NCBI GenBank assembly: GCA_029781045.1
Contig: JAKOXL010000024.1
Coordinates: forward strand, 87,210 to 151,209
Source of the DNA: Bacillota bacterium
Lineage (GTDB): Bacteria; Bacillota; UBA994; UBA5500
Reading direction: 5' to 3'
DNA length: 64,000 nucleotides
Shown here one piece after another: positions 1 to 9,144 of the stretch. Below the pieces are notes generated by a model that searched no databases, was not told the DNA's origin, and saw nothing but the letters and a program-made list of their open reading frames with translations. Numbering within the stretch: the first letter of the stretch is position 1; every line of letters starts with the position of its first letter. A program made the position numbers and the translations under genes.

Positions 1-1
1 A

Positions 2-478
2 GAGGTTACTAAAGCCGCCCTGTCACAGGTTACTGCAATGCGGGCAGAGGAAGGCGTGCGGCTGATGGCCGACATACGTGAACGGCTAGCTACTTTGGCT
101 ACCCTTCTGGTGTCCGTAGCTGAACGCAGTCCGGAGGTAGTAAATGAGTACAGACAGAAGCTTACTCAGCGCCTGCAGGATATGTTGCCGACTGGCACCT
201 TAGATGAGATGCGTCTTGCTCAAGAGGTGGCTATCCTAGCAGACCGGGCATGCATCACCGAGGAGATAGTTCGTCTGCGTAGTCACTTTGCCCAGTTTGA
301 GCAGTTGCTGACCAAGTCGGAGGCGGTTGGACGGCAACTGGATTTTTTGGTTCAGGAGATGAACCGCGAGATCAATACCATTGGCTCCAAGGCTAATGAC
401 GCGAGAATTGCCCAGCTGGTGGTTGAGATGAAAAGCGAGCTGGAGAAAATCCGCGAGCAAACTCAAAACATAGAATAG
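2..478 (+). CDS. yicC: YicC/YloC family endoribonuclease, 3' part
   Basis: The reading frame is open from base 2, so only the last 158 residues are in the window and the start lies upstream. The end reads IGSKANDARIAQLVVEMKSE, followed by EKIREQ, which is the conserved C-terminal signature of the YicC/YloC (DUF1732) family, members of which have been described as endoribonucleases. An internal ATG at base 38 is not the start because family-typical residues precede it. It is followed after 12 bases by remA, the usual Bacillota order yicC-remA-gmk-rpoZ. Confidence 0.93.
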   Translation, partial: EVTKAALSQVTAMRAEEGVRLMADIRERLATLATLLVSVAERSPEVVNEYRQKLTQRLQDMLPTGTLDEMRLAQEVAILADRACITEEIVRLRSHFAQFEQLLTKSEAVGRQLDFLVQEMNREINTIGSKANDARIAQLVVEMKSELEKIREQTQNIE

Positions 479-490
479 AGGTATCGTAAC

Positions 491-745
491 GTGGAGGTCC
501 GATTTGTTAATATAGGCTTTGGTAATATTGTGGCTGCCAATCGCATGATTGCCATTGTTAGTCCCGAGTCGGCACCCATCAAACGGATTGTGCAAGAGGC
601 GAGAGATAGGGGTATGCTCATTGACGCTACCTACGGGCGCCGTACCCGGGCAGTGATCATTACCGACAGTGATCATGTTATACTCTCTGCGGTGCAGCCA
701 GAAACGGTTGCGCAGCGACTAAACAAAGGCGTCGACGATGAATGA
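491..745 (+). CDS. remA: RemA family regulator (DUF370)
   Basis: This 84-residue protein begins at GTG and reads [20 protein letters not shown] near its N-terminus, the hallmark of the RemA/YlzA family. In Bacillus subtilis RemA is a DNA-binding activator of biofilm matrix and osmoprotection genes. The length matches the family. An AGAGGT site overlapping the yicC stop lies 8 bases before the start. The 3' end overlaps the possible upstream start of gmk. The DNA target in this organism cannot be told from the sequence. Confidence 0.93.
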   Translation: MEVRFVNIGFGNIVAANRMIAIVSPESAPIKRIVQEARDRGMLIDATYGRRTRAVIITDSDHVILSAVQPETVAQRLNKGVDDE

Positions 746-764
746 TCTTTATGGGGGAAAAGGC

Positions 765-1385
765 GTGCTTAGTAATAGAGGTATACTTCTAGTGGTGTCA
801 GGGCCATCAGGCGTGGGCAAGGGTACTATCTGCGGGCAATTACTTAAGGAGCGAACAAACATAGAGTTCTCAATATCAGTTACTACCCGCCAGCCACGGC
901 CTAATGAGCAAAACGGGGTTAATTATTACTTCATTTCTGAAGCCGAGTTTAACCGGATGCGGGAAGCAGGAGAGCTACTGGAGTGGGCGGAAGTCTATGG
1001 CAATTATTACGGTACGCCGCGCTCTACGGTTCTCAAGGCTTTAGATGAAGGAAAAGATATATTATTGGAAATAGATATACAGGGGGCTTTGCAAGTAAAA
1101 GCTGCGTTCCCCGACTGTGTACTAGTGTTTGTTTGGCCGCCTTCCTACCAAGAATTGGAACGGCGTATACGGCAGCGGGGTACAGAAACCCCCGAGTCCT
1201 TGGCGCGTCGCCTGCGGAAGGCTAAGCTGGAAATGGCCCATGTGGTAAACTATGATTATATAGTGGTCAACCAGCCAGACCAGGTAGAGAAGGCCGTTAA
1301 GGAAGTGGAGGCCATTCTATTGGCCGAGAAAGCGAAGGTAGCCCGACAGATGCCTTGGCTACAGCAAGCACTGAAGGAGGTTTAA
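765..1385 (+). CDS. gmk: guanylate kinase
   Basis: Phosphorylates GMP to GDP with ATP, an essential step of guanine nucleotide synthesis in the cytosol. The P-loop SGPSGVGKGT lies near residue 13, followed by the guanylate-binding STTRxPRxxE-type region (VTTRQPRPNE) and the YGTPRS segment. I place the start at GTG 765, behind GGGGGAAAAGG, giving 206 residues, the usual family length. An ATG at 738 overlapping the remA stop would add nine unconserved residues. rpoZ follows three bases after the stop. Confidence 0.95.
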   Translation: MLSNRGILLVVSGPSGVGKGTICGQLLKERTNIEFSISVTTRQPRPNEQNGVNYYFISEAEFNRMREAGELLEWAEVYGNYYGTPRSTVLKALDEGKDILLEIDIQGALQVKAAFPDCVLVFVWPPSYQELERRIRQRGTETPESLARRLRKAKLEMAHVVNYDYIVVNQPDQVEKAVKEVEAILLAEKAKVARQMPWLQQALKEV

Positions 1386-1388
1386 GCT

Positions 1389-1595
1389 TTGCTGATTTAT
1401 CCGTCTATAGATAGCTTGATGGAGAGAGTAGATAGCAAGTATGTGCTGGTGATAATTGCGGCCAAACGGGCCCGCGAGTTGCAAAACATGGAGCAACCTA
1501 ACAGCGAGGGGGCTCGTAAGAAGAAGCCGGTCACGCAGGCCCTCGAAGAAGTAAACGCTGGGATTATCACTTACCGGCGGGAGCGGGCGAGTTAG
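1389..1595 (+). CDS. rpoZ: RNA polymerase omega subunit
   Basis: A 68-residue omega subunit that aids assembly and stability of RNA polymerase. Diagnostic segments are YPSIDSLMERVDSKYVLVII and AKRARELQ, with the PVTQALEEV motif near the C-terminus. It starts with TTG behind AAGGAGG at the end of gmk (8-base spacing), so it is translationally close to gmk. A terminator follows directly. The coaBC gene often found downstream of rpoZ in Bacillota is not here. Confidence 0.95.
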   Translation: MLIYPSIDSLMERVDSKYVLVIIAAKRARELQNMEQPNSEGARKKKPVTQALEEVNAGIITYRRERAS

Positions 1596-1608
1596 GCTTA
1601 TAGGCAAG

Positions 1609-1637
1609 AAAGCATGACTACTCAGTCATGCTTTTTT
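1609..1637 (+). terminator. intrinsic terminator after rpoZ
   Basis: Perfect 8-bp stem AGCATGAC/GTCATGCT with a 6-base loop, followed by a T run. It ends the yicC-remA-gmk-rpoZ unit and means the first in-frame ATG of the priA frame (1628), which lies inside this hairpin, is not the priA start. Confidence 0.85.
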
Positions 1638-1669
1638 GCCATAGTGTGACGGCAGCTGGAGGGGTGGGG

Positions 1670-3853
1670 ATGAGCAGTATAGCAGAGGTCTATGTTGATT
1701 TAGCTTTACCCGAGGTGGACCGGGTTTTTCATTATTCAGTGCCAGCAGATCTTGAGGTACAGGTGGGGCAAGCAGTGCGAGTTCCCTTCGGGCGGCGTTC
1801 TGTTTTCGGAATCGTAGTTGGTTTATGTGGCGAGTCTGCCTATCCCAACCTAAAGGACATTAGTGCCGTGTTATACGACGGTGAAACCGTTATTACCGAG
1901 GAGCAGCTGACTTTGGCCAGGCTGCTGGCCGATTATTACTTGTGCCCGCTTAGTTTGATCTTGCGGCAAATGCTGCCCTTTCGCTTAGACAGCAATGCCT
2001 GGCCTAAGCCCCAGGTCAAGAAGTTAATTGTGCCGGTGGTAGATCATCTGCCAGAAGATCTGCCGGCGCGGGCCAGCAAGCAACGGGAGATCCTGTCGCT
2101 AGTTTTGCGTCTTGGACAGGTGCCACAAGAAGAGATCGACTCGGTTACTGCTCTCAAGCAACTGATCGTCAAAGGCTATGTGCGCCAGATAACGGTGCCA
2201 GTCAATCCGGAAGGGGCGGTGACGGCGGTTAACCAGCTGGTGAGACCACCAGAGTTGACAGTTGAGCAGACCAAAGCTCTGGAGAGTTTGACGCGGGCTC
2301 TAGACAAGGGCGATCCTAGCACTTGGCTCCTGCAAGGGGTTACGGGCAGTGGCAAAACGGAAGTGTACATGCAACTTATCGCAGCCGCTCTGGAGCGGCA
2401 ACAACAGTGCCTCATGTTGGTTCCAGAGATTTCTCTCACGCCTCAAATGGTGGCCCGATTTCAAGCCCGGTTTGGCAACAGGATAGCAGTCTGGCATAGC
2501 GGCCTTACTCCCCGGGAACGTTTTGATGAGTGGCGCCGTATTAGAAATGGATCAGCCCAGATTGTGATTGGAGCCCGATCGGCGATTTTCGTGCCCTTGA
2601 CCAGGCTGGGAGTCATCATTCTCGATGAGGAGCATGACCAAAGTTACCAGCAAGATGAAAATCCTCGTTATCATACGCGGGTGGTGGCCCAATTGCGGCA
2701 ACGCACCACCGGTTGTCTGTTGCTTTTCGGCAGCGCCACTCCTTCTCTGGAGACCTATAGGGCCAGTGAGCTTGGGAAATGCCAACGGCTGGAGCTCAAG
2801 GAGAGGGTTAGCGATAGGCCATTGCCACCAGTGCATGTGGTCAACATGCGGGAGGAACTGCGGGCTGGACATAAGGCGCCCGTCAGCCGGCGTCTGGAAT
2901 ACGCCATTGAACGGTGCTTGGAGCGGCAGGAACAGGCCATCATTTTGCTCAACCGCCGGGGTTTCGCCAACTTCTTGCTTTGTCTAGACTGTGGACATGT
3001 GCCCTATTGCTCCAGCTGTGACATTTCACTTACTTATCATCTCAGCACTAATCGTTTGCATTGCCACTATTGCGGTCAACAACAGCCTGTGTTGTCCGTG
3101 TGTCCCGAATGTGGTAGTGATAGGCTTAGAACTCAAGGCATAGGTACAGAGCGGTTAGAAGCCTACCTGCAAGCCCGTTTCCCGGCAGCAAGGATAGGGC
3201 GGATGGACAGGGACACCACCACTGGCCGTAATGCCCATGCCCGCATTTTGCAGGCCTTTGGTCAAGGGGAGTATGATATCCTTGTTGGTACACAAATGAT
3301 CGCGAAAGGTTTAGACTTTCCTCGCGTTACCCTCGTAGGGGTGGTAGGAGCCGATAGTGGGCTACACGTTCCCGATTTCCGGTCAGCGGAGCGCACTTTT
3401 CAACTGTTAACCCAAGTGGCTGGCCGGGCTGGACGGGGTGATAGTCCAGGCGAGGTGATATTGCAGGCCTTTAATACTAACCACTATGCCCTAGAATGTG
3501 CCCGGAACCATGATTACCTAGGGTTTTATCGGCGGGAAATGCAAATGCGGCAGCAGGGTTTCTACCCGCCGTTAGGATATATGATATCGATGTTACTTAC
3601 TAACGAAGATGAACGGGAGTTAATAGCCGATGCCGCCTTTGTGGCGGCCAAGCTGACCGAGCTCATGGGGGCCACTGCCCAGATAATCGGTCCAACGCCT
3701 TGTACGGTAAGTAAGCTCAAGAACAGCTTCCGTTGGCAGATAATGATAAAAGCTGGGGAGCGGGTGAAGTTAAGGTCGGTTTGCAAGCAAGTGCTAGAGT
3801 TATATTATGAGACAAGACGACGCACACAAATTATGTTAGACTTCGATGCTTAG
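1670..3853 (+). CDS. priA: primosomal replication restart helicase PriA
   Basis: Reloads the replicative helicase at stalled forks and unwinds DNA 3' to 5'. The 727-residue protein has the N-terminal DNA-binding domain, a superfamily-2 helicase core with Walker A TGSGKTEVY and Walker B LDEEHD, and a zinc-binding insertion with paired cysteines (CLDCGHVPYCSSC, then CHYCG and CPECGS). The conserved QMIAKGLDFPRVTLVG segment lies near residue 555. ATG 1670 follows GGAGGGG with a 5-base gap and avoids the upstream terminator. First gene of a long collinear operon; def begins 11 bases downstream. Confidence 0.96.
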   Translation: MSSIAEVYVDLALPEVDRVFHYSVPADLEVQVGQAVRVPFGRRSVFGIVVGLCGESAYPNLKDISAVLYDGETVITEEQLTLARLLADYYLCPLSLILRQMLPFRLDSNAWPKPQVKKLIVPVVDHLPEDLPARASKQREILSLVLRLGQVPQEEIDSVTALKQLIVKGYVRQITVPVNPEGAVTAVNQLVRPPELTVEQTKALESLTRALDKGDPSTWLLQGVTGSGKTEVYMQLIAAALERQQQCLMLVPEISLTPQMVARFQARFGNRIAVWHSGLTPRERFDEWRRIRNGSAQIVIGARSAIFVPLTRLGVIILDEEHDQSYQQDENPRYHTRVVAQLRQRTTGCLLLFGSATPSLETYRASELGKCQRLELKERVSDRPLPPVHVVNMREELRAGHKAPVSRRLEYAIERCLERQEQAIILLNRRGFANFLLCLDCGHVPYCSSCDISLTYHLSTNRLHCHYCGQQQPVLSVCPECGSDRLRTQGIGTERLEAYLQARFPAARIGRMDRDTTTGRNAHARILQAFGQGEYDILVGTQMIAKGLDFPRVTLVGVVGADSGLHVPDFRSAERTFQLLTQVAGRAGRGDSPGEVILQAFNTNHYALECARNHDYLGFYRREMQMRQQGFYPPLGYMISMLLTNEDERELIADAAFVAAKLTELMGATAQIIGPTPCTVSKLKNSFRWQIMIKAGERVKLRSVCKQVLELYYETRRRTQIMLDFDA

Positions 3854-3864
3854 GAGGAGATTAG

Positions 3865-4341
3865 GTGGCTATTAGATTTCTACGAACAGAAGGCGATCCG
3901 GTATTGCGTAAACCAGCCCTGGAGGTAAAGCGCTTTGATGCGGCCCTTGGGCGATTACTCGATGACATGGCTGAAAGCATGTACTATTACGAAGGTGTCG
4001 GCCTGGCGGCTCCGCAGATAGGCATCAGCAAACAGATTGTGGTAATAGATGCCAACGAAAGCGGTTTACTGGAGTTGATCAATCCGGAAATAGTCTTTGC
4101 CGAAGGGGAAGAAGTAGACATTGAGGGTTGTTTGAGCGTTCCGCAAACCTACGGCGAGGTTAAGCGGGCGGCGCGGGTGAAGGTGATCGCGCAAAACCGC
4201 TTGGGAGAGAGAATAGAGATAGAAGCAGAAGGCCTGTTGGCGAGGGCCCTGCAGCATGAGATTGACCATCTGCAGGGAGTGCTCTTTATCGACCGAGCCC
4301 TACGGATTCTGCCACCAGATGATATGGAGACGGTTGAGTAA
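3865..4341 (+). CDS. def: peptide deformylase
   Basis: Removes the formyl group from the initiator methionine of new proteins; a metal-dependent cytosolic enzyme. All three motifs are present: GVGLAAPQ (residues 44-51), EGCLS (87-91, Cys89 metal ligand) and HEIDH (131-135). The GTG start follows AGGAGGA, which overlaps the priA stop. It overlaps fmt by one base (TAATG), coupling the enzyme that removes formyl groups to the one that adds them. Confidence 0.97.
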   Translation: MAIRFLRTEGDPVLRKPALEVKRFDAALGRLLDDMAESMYYYEGVGLAAPQIGISKQIVVIDANESGLLELINPEIVFAEGEEVDIEGCLSVPQTYGEVKRAARVKVIAQNRLGERIEIEAEGLLARALQHEIDHLQGVLFIDRALRILPPDDMETVE

Positions 4342-5282
4342 TGCGTACAGTGTTTATGGGTACACCGGAGTTTGCCGTTCCCTGCTTGCGGGAATTGGCA
4401 GCTCGTAGTCAGGTAGTTGGTGTCTTCACCCAGCCCGATCGTAGACAGGGTCGGGGGCTAACCCTAACTCCTCCTCCTGTGAAGCGAGCGGCAGAGGAGC
4501 TGGGTTTACCGGTTTTTCAGCCTAGCTGTTTGCGCAGCCCTGAAAGTTTCAAGCAACTGGAGGCTTTGGCGCCCGATTTGATTGTAGTAGTGGCCTACGC
4601 CCAACTGCTGACGCCTCAGATACTTGCCTTGCCACGCTGGGGATGCATTAATGTGCATGCCTCGCTGCTACCGGCCTATCGCGGAGGTGCGCCTATTCAT
4701 TGGGCTATTGTTAATGGCGAAAAGGAAACAGGGATTACTACAATGCTCATGGACGAGGGGTTGGATACGGGTGACATTCTGCTCCAGGAGAAGCTGACCA
4801 TAGAGCCCGATGAGACCTGTGGCGAACTGCACGACCGTCTGGCTTTGCTGGGTGCTAAGACTTTGGCCAAGACTTTGGAGGCTTTGGCAGAGGGCAAGCT
4901 GAATCCCATACCGCAACGGGACAGCGACGCGTCCTATGCTCGCAACTTGAGCAAGCAGGACGGCTTGGTTGATTGGACGAAAAACGCCACCGATCTGCAC
5001 AACTTGGTGCGAGGGCTTAATCCCTGGCCAGTTGCCTATACTCAACATGAGGGCAAACCGTTGCGCCTTTTCGGTACACGAGTGCTGGCAGGTGGCGAAA
5101 AAGGACAGGCTGAACCGGGGGTAGTAGTTGCCATTTCGCCGGAGGGGCCGGTGGTGCAGACGGGAGAGGGTTGTCTCTTGCTAACAGAAGTGCAACCTGC
5201 CAATAGAAAACGCATGAGCGGGGCCGACTACGTACGGGGACATGGGTTAACCATAGGAACTCGTCTAGGTGTTAGTGGATAA
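4341..5282 (+). CDS. fmt: methionyl-tRNA formyltransferase
   Basis: Transfers a formyl group from 10-formyltetrahydrofolate to initiator Met-tRNA. The 313-residue protein has the N-terminal Rossmann formyltransferase fold with the SLLP signature (108-111, in VHASLLPAYRGGAPIHWAI) and the downstream catalytic aspartate region (MDEGLDTGDIL), then a C-terminal OB-fold. It begins on the last base of the def stop. Standard def-fmt pairing. Confidence 0.97.
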   Translation: MRTVFMGTPEFAVPCLRELAARSQVVGVFTQPDRRQGRGLTLTPPPVKRAAEELGLPVFQPSCLRSPESFKQLEALAPDLIVVVAYAQLLTPQILALPRWGCINVHASLLPAYRGGAPIHWAIVNGEKETGITTMLMDEGLDTGDILLQEKLTIEPDETCGELHDRLALLGAKTLAKTLEALAEGKLNPIPQRDSDASYARNLSKQDGLVDWTKNATDLHNLVRGLNPWPVAYTQHEGKPLRLFGTRVLAGGEKGQAEPGVVVAISPEGPVVQTGEGCLLLTEVQPANRKRMSGADYVRGHGLTIGTRLGVSG

Positions 5283-5302
5283 CATTAATCAGGAAAAGGG
5301 GG

Positions 5303-5992
5303 ATGTCTATGTTCTGGTTCGGTGGCCCAGGAACCATCTTTGTACTGCTGGCTTTCGTCTTTGCCATGTATGCGCAAAGCAAAGTTACGTCTACCTATGA
5401 GCGCTTTTCCCGCATTGGCAATAGCCGGGGACTGACGGGAGCAGAGACGGCCCGAGCACTGCTAAGGGAACAGGGCGTGTATGACGTGGAAGTGGAGCTT
5501 ACCCATGGTCGTTTGACTGATCACTATGATCCGCGGACAAAGAAGGTGCGTTTGTCACCGGAGGTATATCACAGCACTTCCTTGGCAGCCGTTGGTATTG
5601 CAGCTCATGAAACCGGGCATGCCCTCCAACACATGCTGGGGTATGCACCACTAGCCTTCCGGAATGCCATCGTTCCTGTTGCTCAGTTGGGTTCATCCCT
5701 GGCCTGGCCCCTGTTCTTCCTGGGCCTCGTTATGGGCCTACCTGGGTTGGCGGATTTGGGAATCGTCTTCTTTTTGGGGGCGGTGCTATTTCAGGTAGTG
5801 ACTTTGCCTGTCGAGTTTAATGCCAGTGCTAGGGCAATTGCCATGCTCAGCCATGGCAACTATTTGACCCAGCAGGAGCTGGGTCCGGCACGGGCCGTAT
5901 TACAGGCAGCCGCCCTTACCTATGTGGCAGCAGTAGCCACAGCCGTTGCCCAGCTGCTGCGTCTGCTACTACTGAGGAGGTCACGCGACTAG
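5303..5992 (+). CDS. YugP-type membrane zinc metallopeptidase
   Basis: A 229-residue membrane protein of the Zn_peptidase_2 (YugP) family. It has an N-terminal membrane helix (residues 4-22), the zinc-protease motif HETGH (102-106), and two or three hydrophobic segments after residue 115. The substrate of this family is not known to me. The gene commonly lies between fmt and rsmB in Clostridia, as here. It overlaps the rsmB start by one base (TAGTG). Confidence 0.9.
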   Translation: MSMFWFGGPGTIFVLLAFVFAMYAQSKVTSTYERFSRIGNSRGLTGAETARALLREQGVYDVEVELTHGRLTDHYDPRTKKVRLSPEVYHSTSLAAVGIAAHETGHALQHMLGYAPLAFRNAIVPVAQLGSSLAWPLFFLGLVMGLPGLADLGIVFFLGAVLFQVVTLPVEFNASARAIAMLSHGNYLTQQELGPARAVLQAAALTYVAAVATAVAQLLRLLLLRRSRD

Positions 5993-7320
5993 TGAATACG
6001 CCACGCGGCAAGGCGCTGCAAACTGTTATGGCCGTTCTGGAAGAAGGGGCCTACAGTCATCTGGCGTTGCGGCATGCTCTGCAGGATGCTAACGCTACCG
6101 ATGCGGCTTTTATCAAACAGCTAGTCTACGGTACTCTCACCTACCGTCGTAGCATCGATTACCTGTTAGAGCAGTGGCTGAGCCGTCCGCTGGCCAGCTT
6201 GACGAAACCCATTCGCAATGTACTGCGTCTGGGTCTCTTTCAGATTCTATATTTAGATGTTCCAGATCATGCGGCGGTCAACGAAAGCGTCCGATTGGCC
6301 CATAAGGTGGGCCATAAGGGCGTCGCCGGCTTGGTTAATGCGGTCTTGCGGCGAGCAGTACGCAGCAAGGCCCGTTTGCCTTGGCCCGAAACCGATTCGG
6401 CCGCCTACGACCTTAGCATACGCTATAGTTTTCCGGAATGGATGGTTGAACGCTGGTTAAGGCGGTTTTCACCAGCAGAAACGGAAGCTTTGTGTATTGC
6501 CCATAATAACTCTCCTGACACTGACCTGCGGGTAAACAGCCTGCGCACCACGGTGGACGACTTGTTGCAAGAACTGCAAACTGCCGATATCCCAGCTGTT
6601 AAGCACCCCTTGGTAAGAAACTCAGTGCAAGTTGCACAAGTTTCGCTACCTGAGTTGCCTGCGCTACAGCAGGGGCGCTGCACAGTCCAGGGAGCCGCCT
6701 CCACTCTGGTGGGACAAGTAGTGGATCCGCAGCCGGGCCAGTTGGTCTACGATGTATGTGCTGCTCCAGGAGGTAAGGCCCTGCATCTGGCCGAGCTAAT
6801 GCGGGATAAAGGCCGGGTACTTGCCCTTGACGTGCACGCAGGTAGGCTGAGTCTGATTCTGCAGGCAGCAGAGCGTCTGCAGATTAGTAGTGTTGAGACG
6901 CGGTGTATAGATGCCACCAAACTGTCTAGTCAGCGCTGGGAGTTGGCAGAGCGGGTCTTGGTAGATGCCCCTTGTTCTGGACTAGGGGTCATTCGCCGCA
7001 AACCCGATATCCGTTGGCATCGATCAGAAAGTGCTATTCAAGAGTTGGCAGCTTTGCAGTTAGCCATCTTAGCAGAGGCGGCCAGTTTGGTTAAGCCAGA
7101 CGGAGTGTTGGTATATAGTGTGTGCAGCACCGAGCCTGAGGAGACAACACAGGTGATTGCCAGCTTTCTAGCAGATCACCCCGATTTTGCCCCTACCCAT
7201 TGGCCAGAGCAGCTGGCCCAGATATGGGGTCCGGAGCTTCAGGATGGATGCTTGTACACCTATCCCCATCGCCATGGGCTGGACGGTTTTTTTATTTGCC
7301 GGCTGCGTCGTAGTATGTGA
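5992..7320 (+). CDS. rsmB: 16S rRNA (cytosine(967)-C(5))-methyltransferase RsmB
   Basis: Methylates C967 of 16S rRNA using S-adenosylmethionine. It has an N-terminal NusB-like RNA-binding domain (about residues 1-140) and a C-terminal Rossmann methyltransferase with the SAM motif VCAAPGGKALHLAELM, the PCSGLG motif, and the catalytic-cysteine motif YSVCSTEPEE. The 442-residue length is normal. The GTG start is preceded by AGGAGGT within the upstream peptidase gene. Confidence 0.96.
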   Translation: MNTPRGKALQTVMAVLEEGAYSHLALRHALQDANATDAAFIKQLVYGTLTYRRSIDYLLEQWLSRPLASLTKPIRNVLRLGLFQILYLDVPDHAAVNESVRLAHKVGHKGVAGLVNAVLRRAVRSKARLPWPETDSAAYDLSIRYSFPEWMVERWLRRFSPAETEALCIAHNNSPDTDLRVNSLRTTVDDLLQELQTADIPAVKHPLVRNSVQVAQVSLPELPALQQGRCTVQGAASTLVGQVVDPQPGQLVYDVCAAPGGKALHLAELMRDKGRVLALDVHAGRLSLILQAAERLQISSVETRCIDATKLSSQRWELAERVLVDAPCSGLGVIRRKPDIRWHRSESAIQELAALQLAILAEAASLVKPDGVLVYSVCSTEPEETTQVIASFLADHPDFAPTHWPEQLAQIWGPELQDGCLYTYPHRHGLDGFFICRLRRSM

Positions 7321-7343
7321 GGTAAGAAGGAGGCAGGAGCCCA

Positions 7344-8390
7344 GTGACAGCGAAACTTAACCTCTTAGGTCTACCTTGGCCAGCTTTAACCGATTTCTTC
7401 TCGGAACTGGGACAACCGCAGTATCGGGCTAAGCAATTGATGGAGTGGATCTATCAACATAACGTTAGTGACTTCCGGCAGATGACCAACTTCCCGCTCA
7501 CTTTACGGCAAACGCTGGAGGAAAAGGCGATCATTGGGGCAGGAGAGGTTGTTGCTCGTCAAGAAGCAAGCGACGGTACTATCAAACTGGCCATTCGTTT
7601 TTGCGACGATAGAATTGTAGAGTGTGTGATATTGCATTATCATCATGGAGTGACCCTATGCTTGTCTAGCCAAGTGGGCTGCAAAATGGGCTGTGCCTTT
7701 TGCGCCTCCGGTTTGGATGGTTTTGTAGCCAACCTAACCGCAGCAGAGATTGTTGAGCAGATTTGGCATGCTAATAGGGCACTGAGCTCGCAGAGTTTGC
7801 GAGTAGGACATCTGGTTTATATGGGCATGGGTGAGCCACTGGACAACTACCACAACGTCATTGATAGTATTCGTTTCGCCAATAACCCGGCTGCGTTCAA
7901 TATAGGTATGCGCAATATCACCTTGTCCACCAGCGGTCTGGTCCCAGGCATTAAGCAATTGGCACAGGAGAATCTGCCACTGACGCTATCCATCTCTTTA
8001 CACGCACCTGTTGATTATCTTAGAGACCAGATTATGCCCATTAATCGTCGCTATCCGCTGCCCCAGCTGATGGAGGCGGTTCGCGATTATGTTAAGACGA
8101 CCCGCAGACGTGTTACTTTTGAGTACATACTGCTGGCTGGATTTAACGATCAGCTAATCCACGCGGAGAAATTGGCGTCCTTGCTGGCAGGTATTTTGGC
8201 CAATGTGAACGTAATACCATATAATGAGGTTCCTGGTTTGCCATGGCGAGCCCCCTCAGACAAGCAGGTACGCTTGTTTGTGCGCCTGCTAGAGGATCGG
8301 GGCATAAACGTTACAGTGCGTCGAGAACTGGGGCCGGAGATTGAAGCGGCCTGTGGACAGCTGCGCAGGAGACTCCAAAGAGGGGAGTAG
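7344..8390 (+). CDS. rlmN: dual-specificity 23S rRNA/tRNA A2503/A37 C2-methyltransferase RlmN
   Basis: Radical-SAM enzyme that methylates C2 of A2503 in 23S rRNA and A37 in some tRNAs. The iron-sulfur cluster motif CKMGCAFC gives Cys113, Cys117 and Cys120; GMGEPLDNYHN follows, and the C-terminal EAACGQL cysteine is the second conserved catalytic residue. The 348-residue length is standard. GTG start behind AAGGAGG. The gene sits in the usual rsmB-rlmN-stp-pknB order. Confidence 0.97.
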   Translation: MTAKLNLLGLPWPALTDFFSELGQPQYRAKQLMEWIYQHNVSDFRQMTNFPLTLRQTLEEKAIIGAGEVVARQEASDGTIKLAIRFCDDRIVECVILHYHHGVTLCLSSQVGCKMGCAFCASGLDGFVANLTAAEIVEQIWHANRALSSQSLRVGHLVYMGMGEPLDNYHNVIDSIRFANNPAAFNIGMRNITLSTSGLVPGIKQLAQENLPLTLSISLHAPVDYLRDQIMPINRRYPLPQLMEAVRDYVKTTRRRVTFEYILLAGFNDQLIHAEKLASLLAGILANVNVIPYNEVPGLPWRAPSDKQVRLFVRLLEDRGINVTVRRELGPEIEAACGQLRRRLQRGE

Positions 8391-8397
8391 GTAGTGG

Positions 8398-9144
8398 ATG
8401 TTGCGATTGGGGATCAAGAGTGACTTGGGGCAGACGCGGGTGGCAAACGAAGATTCTTGTCTAGCACGGCTACTTTCATATCAGGGTGAGACAGTTGCTC
8501 TTTTAGCCGTAGCCGATGGCATTGGTGGGCATCGGGCTGGTGATGTGGCTAGTCGCACAGCCATCGGGCGTCTTGAGGAGGAGGTAATACGGGCCTTAGA
8601 ACGAGGTGAAGCCCCGATGATGGCCATTGAACAAGGCGTATGGGCGGCTAACCGGTCTGTGTTTGAACTGGCGTCCAGCCAGGAGCGTTATTGGGGCATG
8701 GGAACCACGCTTACGGCAGCCCTTGTGGCTCAGGAAAAGCTTTTCATTGCCCACGTAGGTGACTCTCGCCTCTATCTCTATCGAGACAGCGTTTGCCGAC
8801 AACTGACAGCTGATCATAGCTTAGTGGGTGAATTGGTTAGAAATGGGGAGTTGTCGCTGGATGAGGCCAGGAACCATCCTCAGCGCAACGTGCTTACTCG
8901 TGCGGTTGGCATTGAGAGCCAGGTTAAGATAGATCTCTATAGCGAGTCGCTACAATCGGGTGATATTATTCTGCTGGCCTCTGACGGCCTCTTTAGTTTG
9001 CTCACTGATGAAGAGATTGCTAGCTGTTTGGCTCTAGATAAAGACTTGCAACAGGTAGCTGAGGAACTGGTGGTAGAGGCCAATAAACGTGGTGGCCATG
9101 ACAATATTTCTGTTGTTCTGGCCGGTTGGGGGTGCGCAGAGTGA
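8398..9144 (+). CDS. stp: PP2C-family Ser/Thr protein phosphatase (Stp/PrpC)
   Basis: Metal-dependent phosphatase that opposes the PASTA kinase encoded next. PP2C signatures are present in order: NEDS near residue 18, VADGIGGHRAGDVAS, GMGTT, AHVGDSRLYLY, and the C-terminal LLASDGLF and GGHDNISVV. The 248-residue length fits bacterial PrpC/Stp. Its stop overlaps the preferred pknB start (GTGA), implying coupled translation of kinase and phosphatase. Acts on cytosolic targets of PknB. Confidence 0.95.
   Translation: MLRLGIKSDLGQTRVANEDSCLARLLSYQGETVALLAVADGIGGHRAGDVASRTAIGRLEEEVIRALERGEAPMMAIEQGVWAANRSVFELASSQERYWGMGTTLTAALVAQEKLFIAHVGDSRLYLYRDSVCRQLTADHSLVGELVRNGELSLDEARNHPQRNVLTRAVGIESQVKIDLYSESLQSGDIILLASDGLFSLLTDEEIASCLALDKDLQQVAEELVVEANKRGGHDNISVVLAGWGCAE

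Noticed and set aside
1628-1669. Upstream ATG extending PriA by 14 residues
   Set aside because: The ATG lies inside the rpoZ terminator hairpin and has no ribosome-binding site; ATG 1670 has one.
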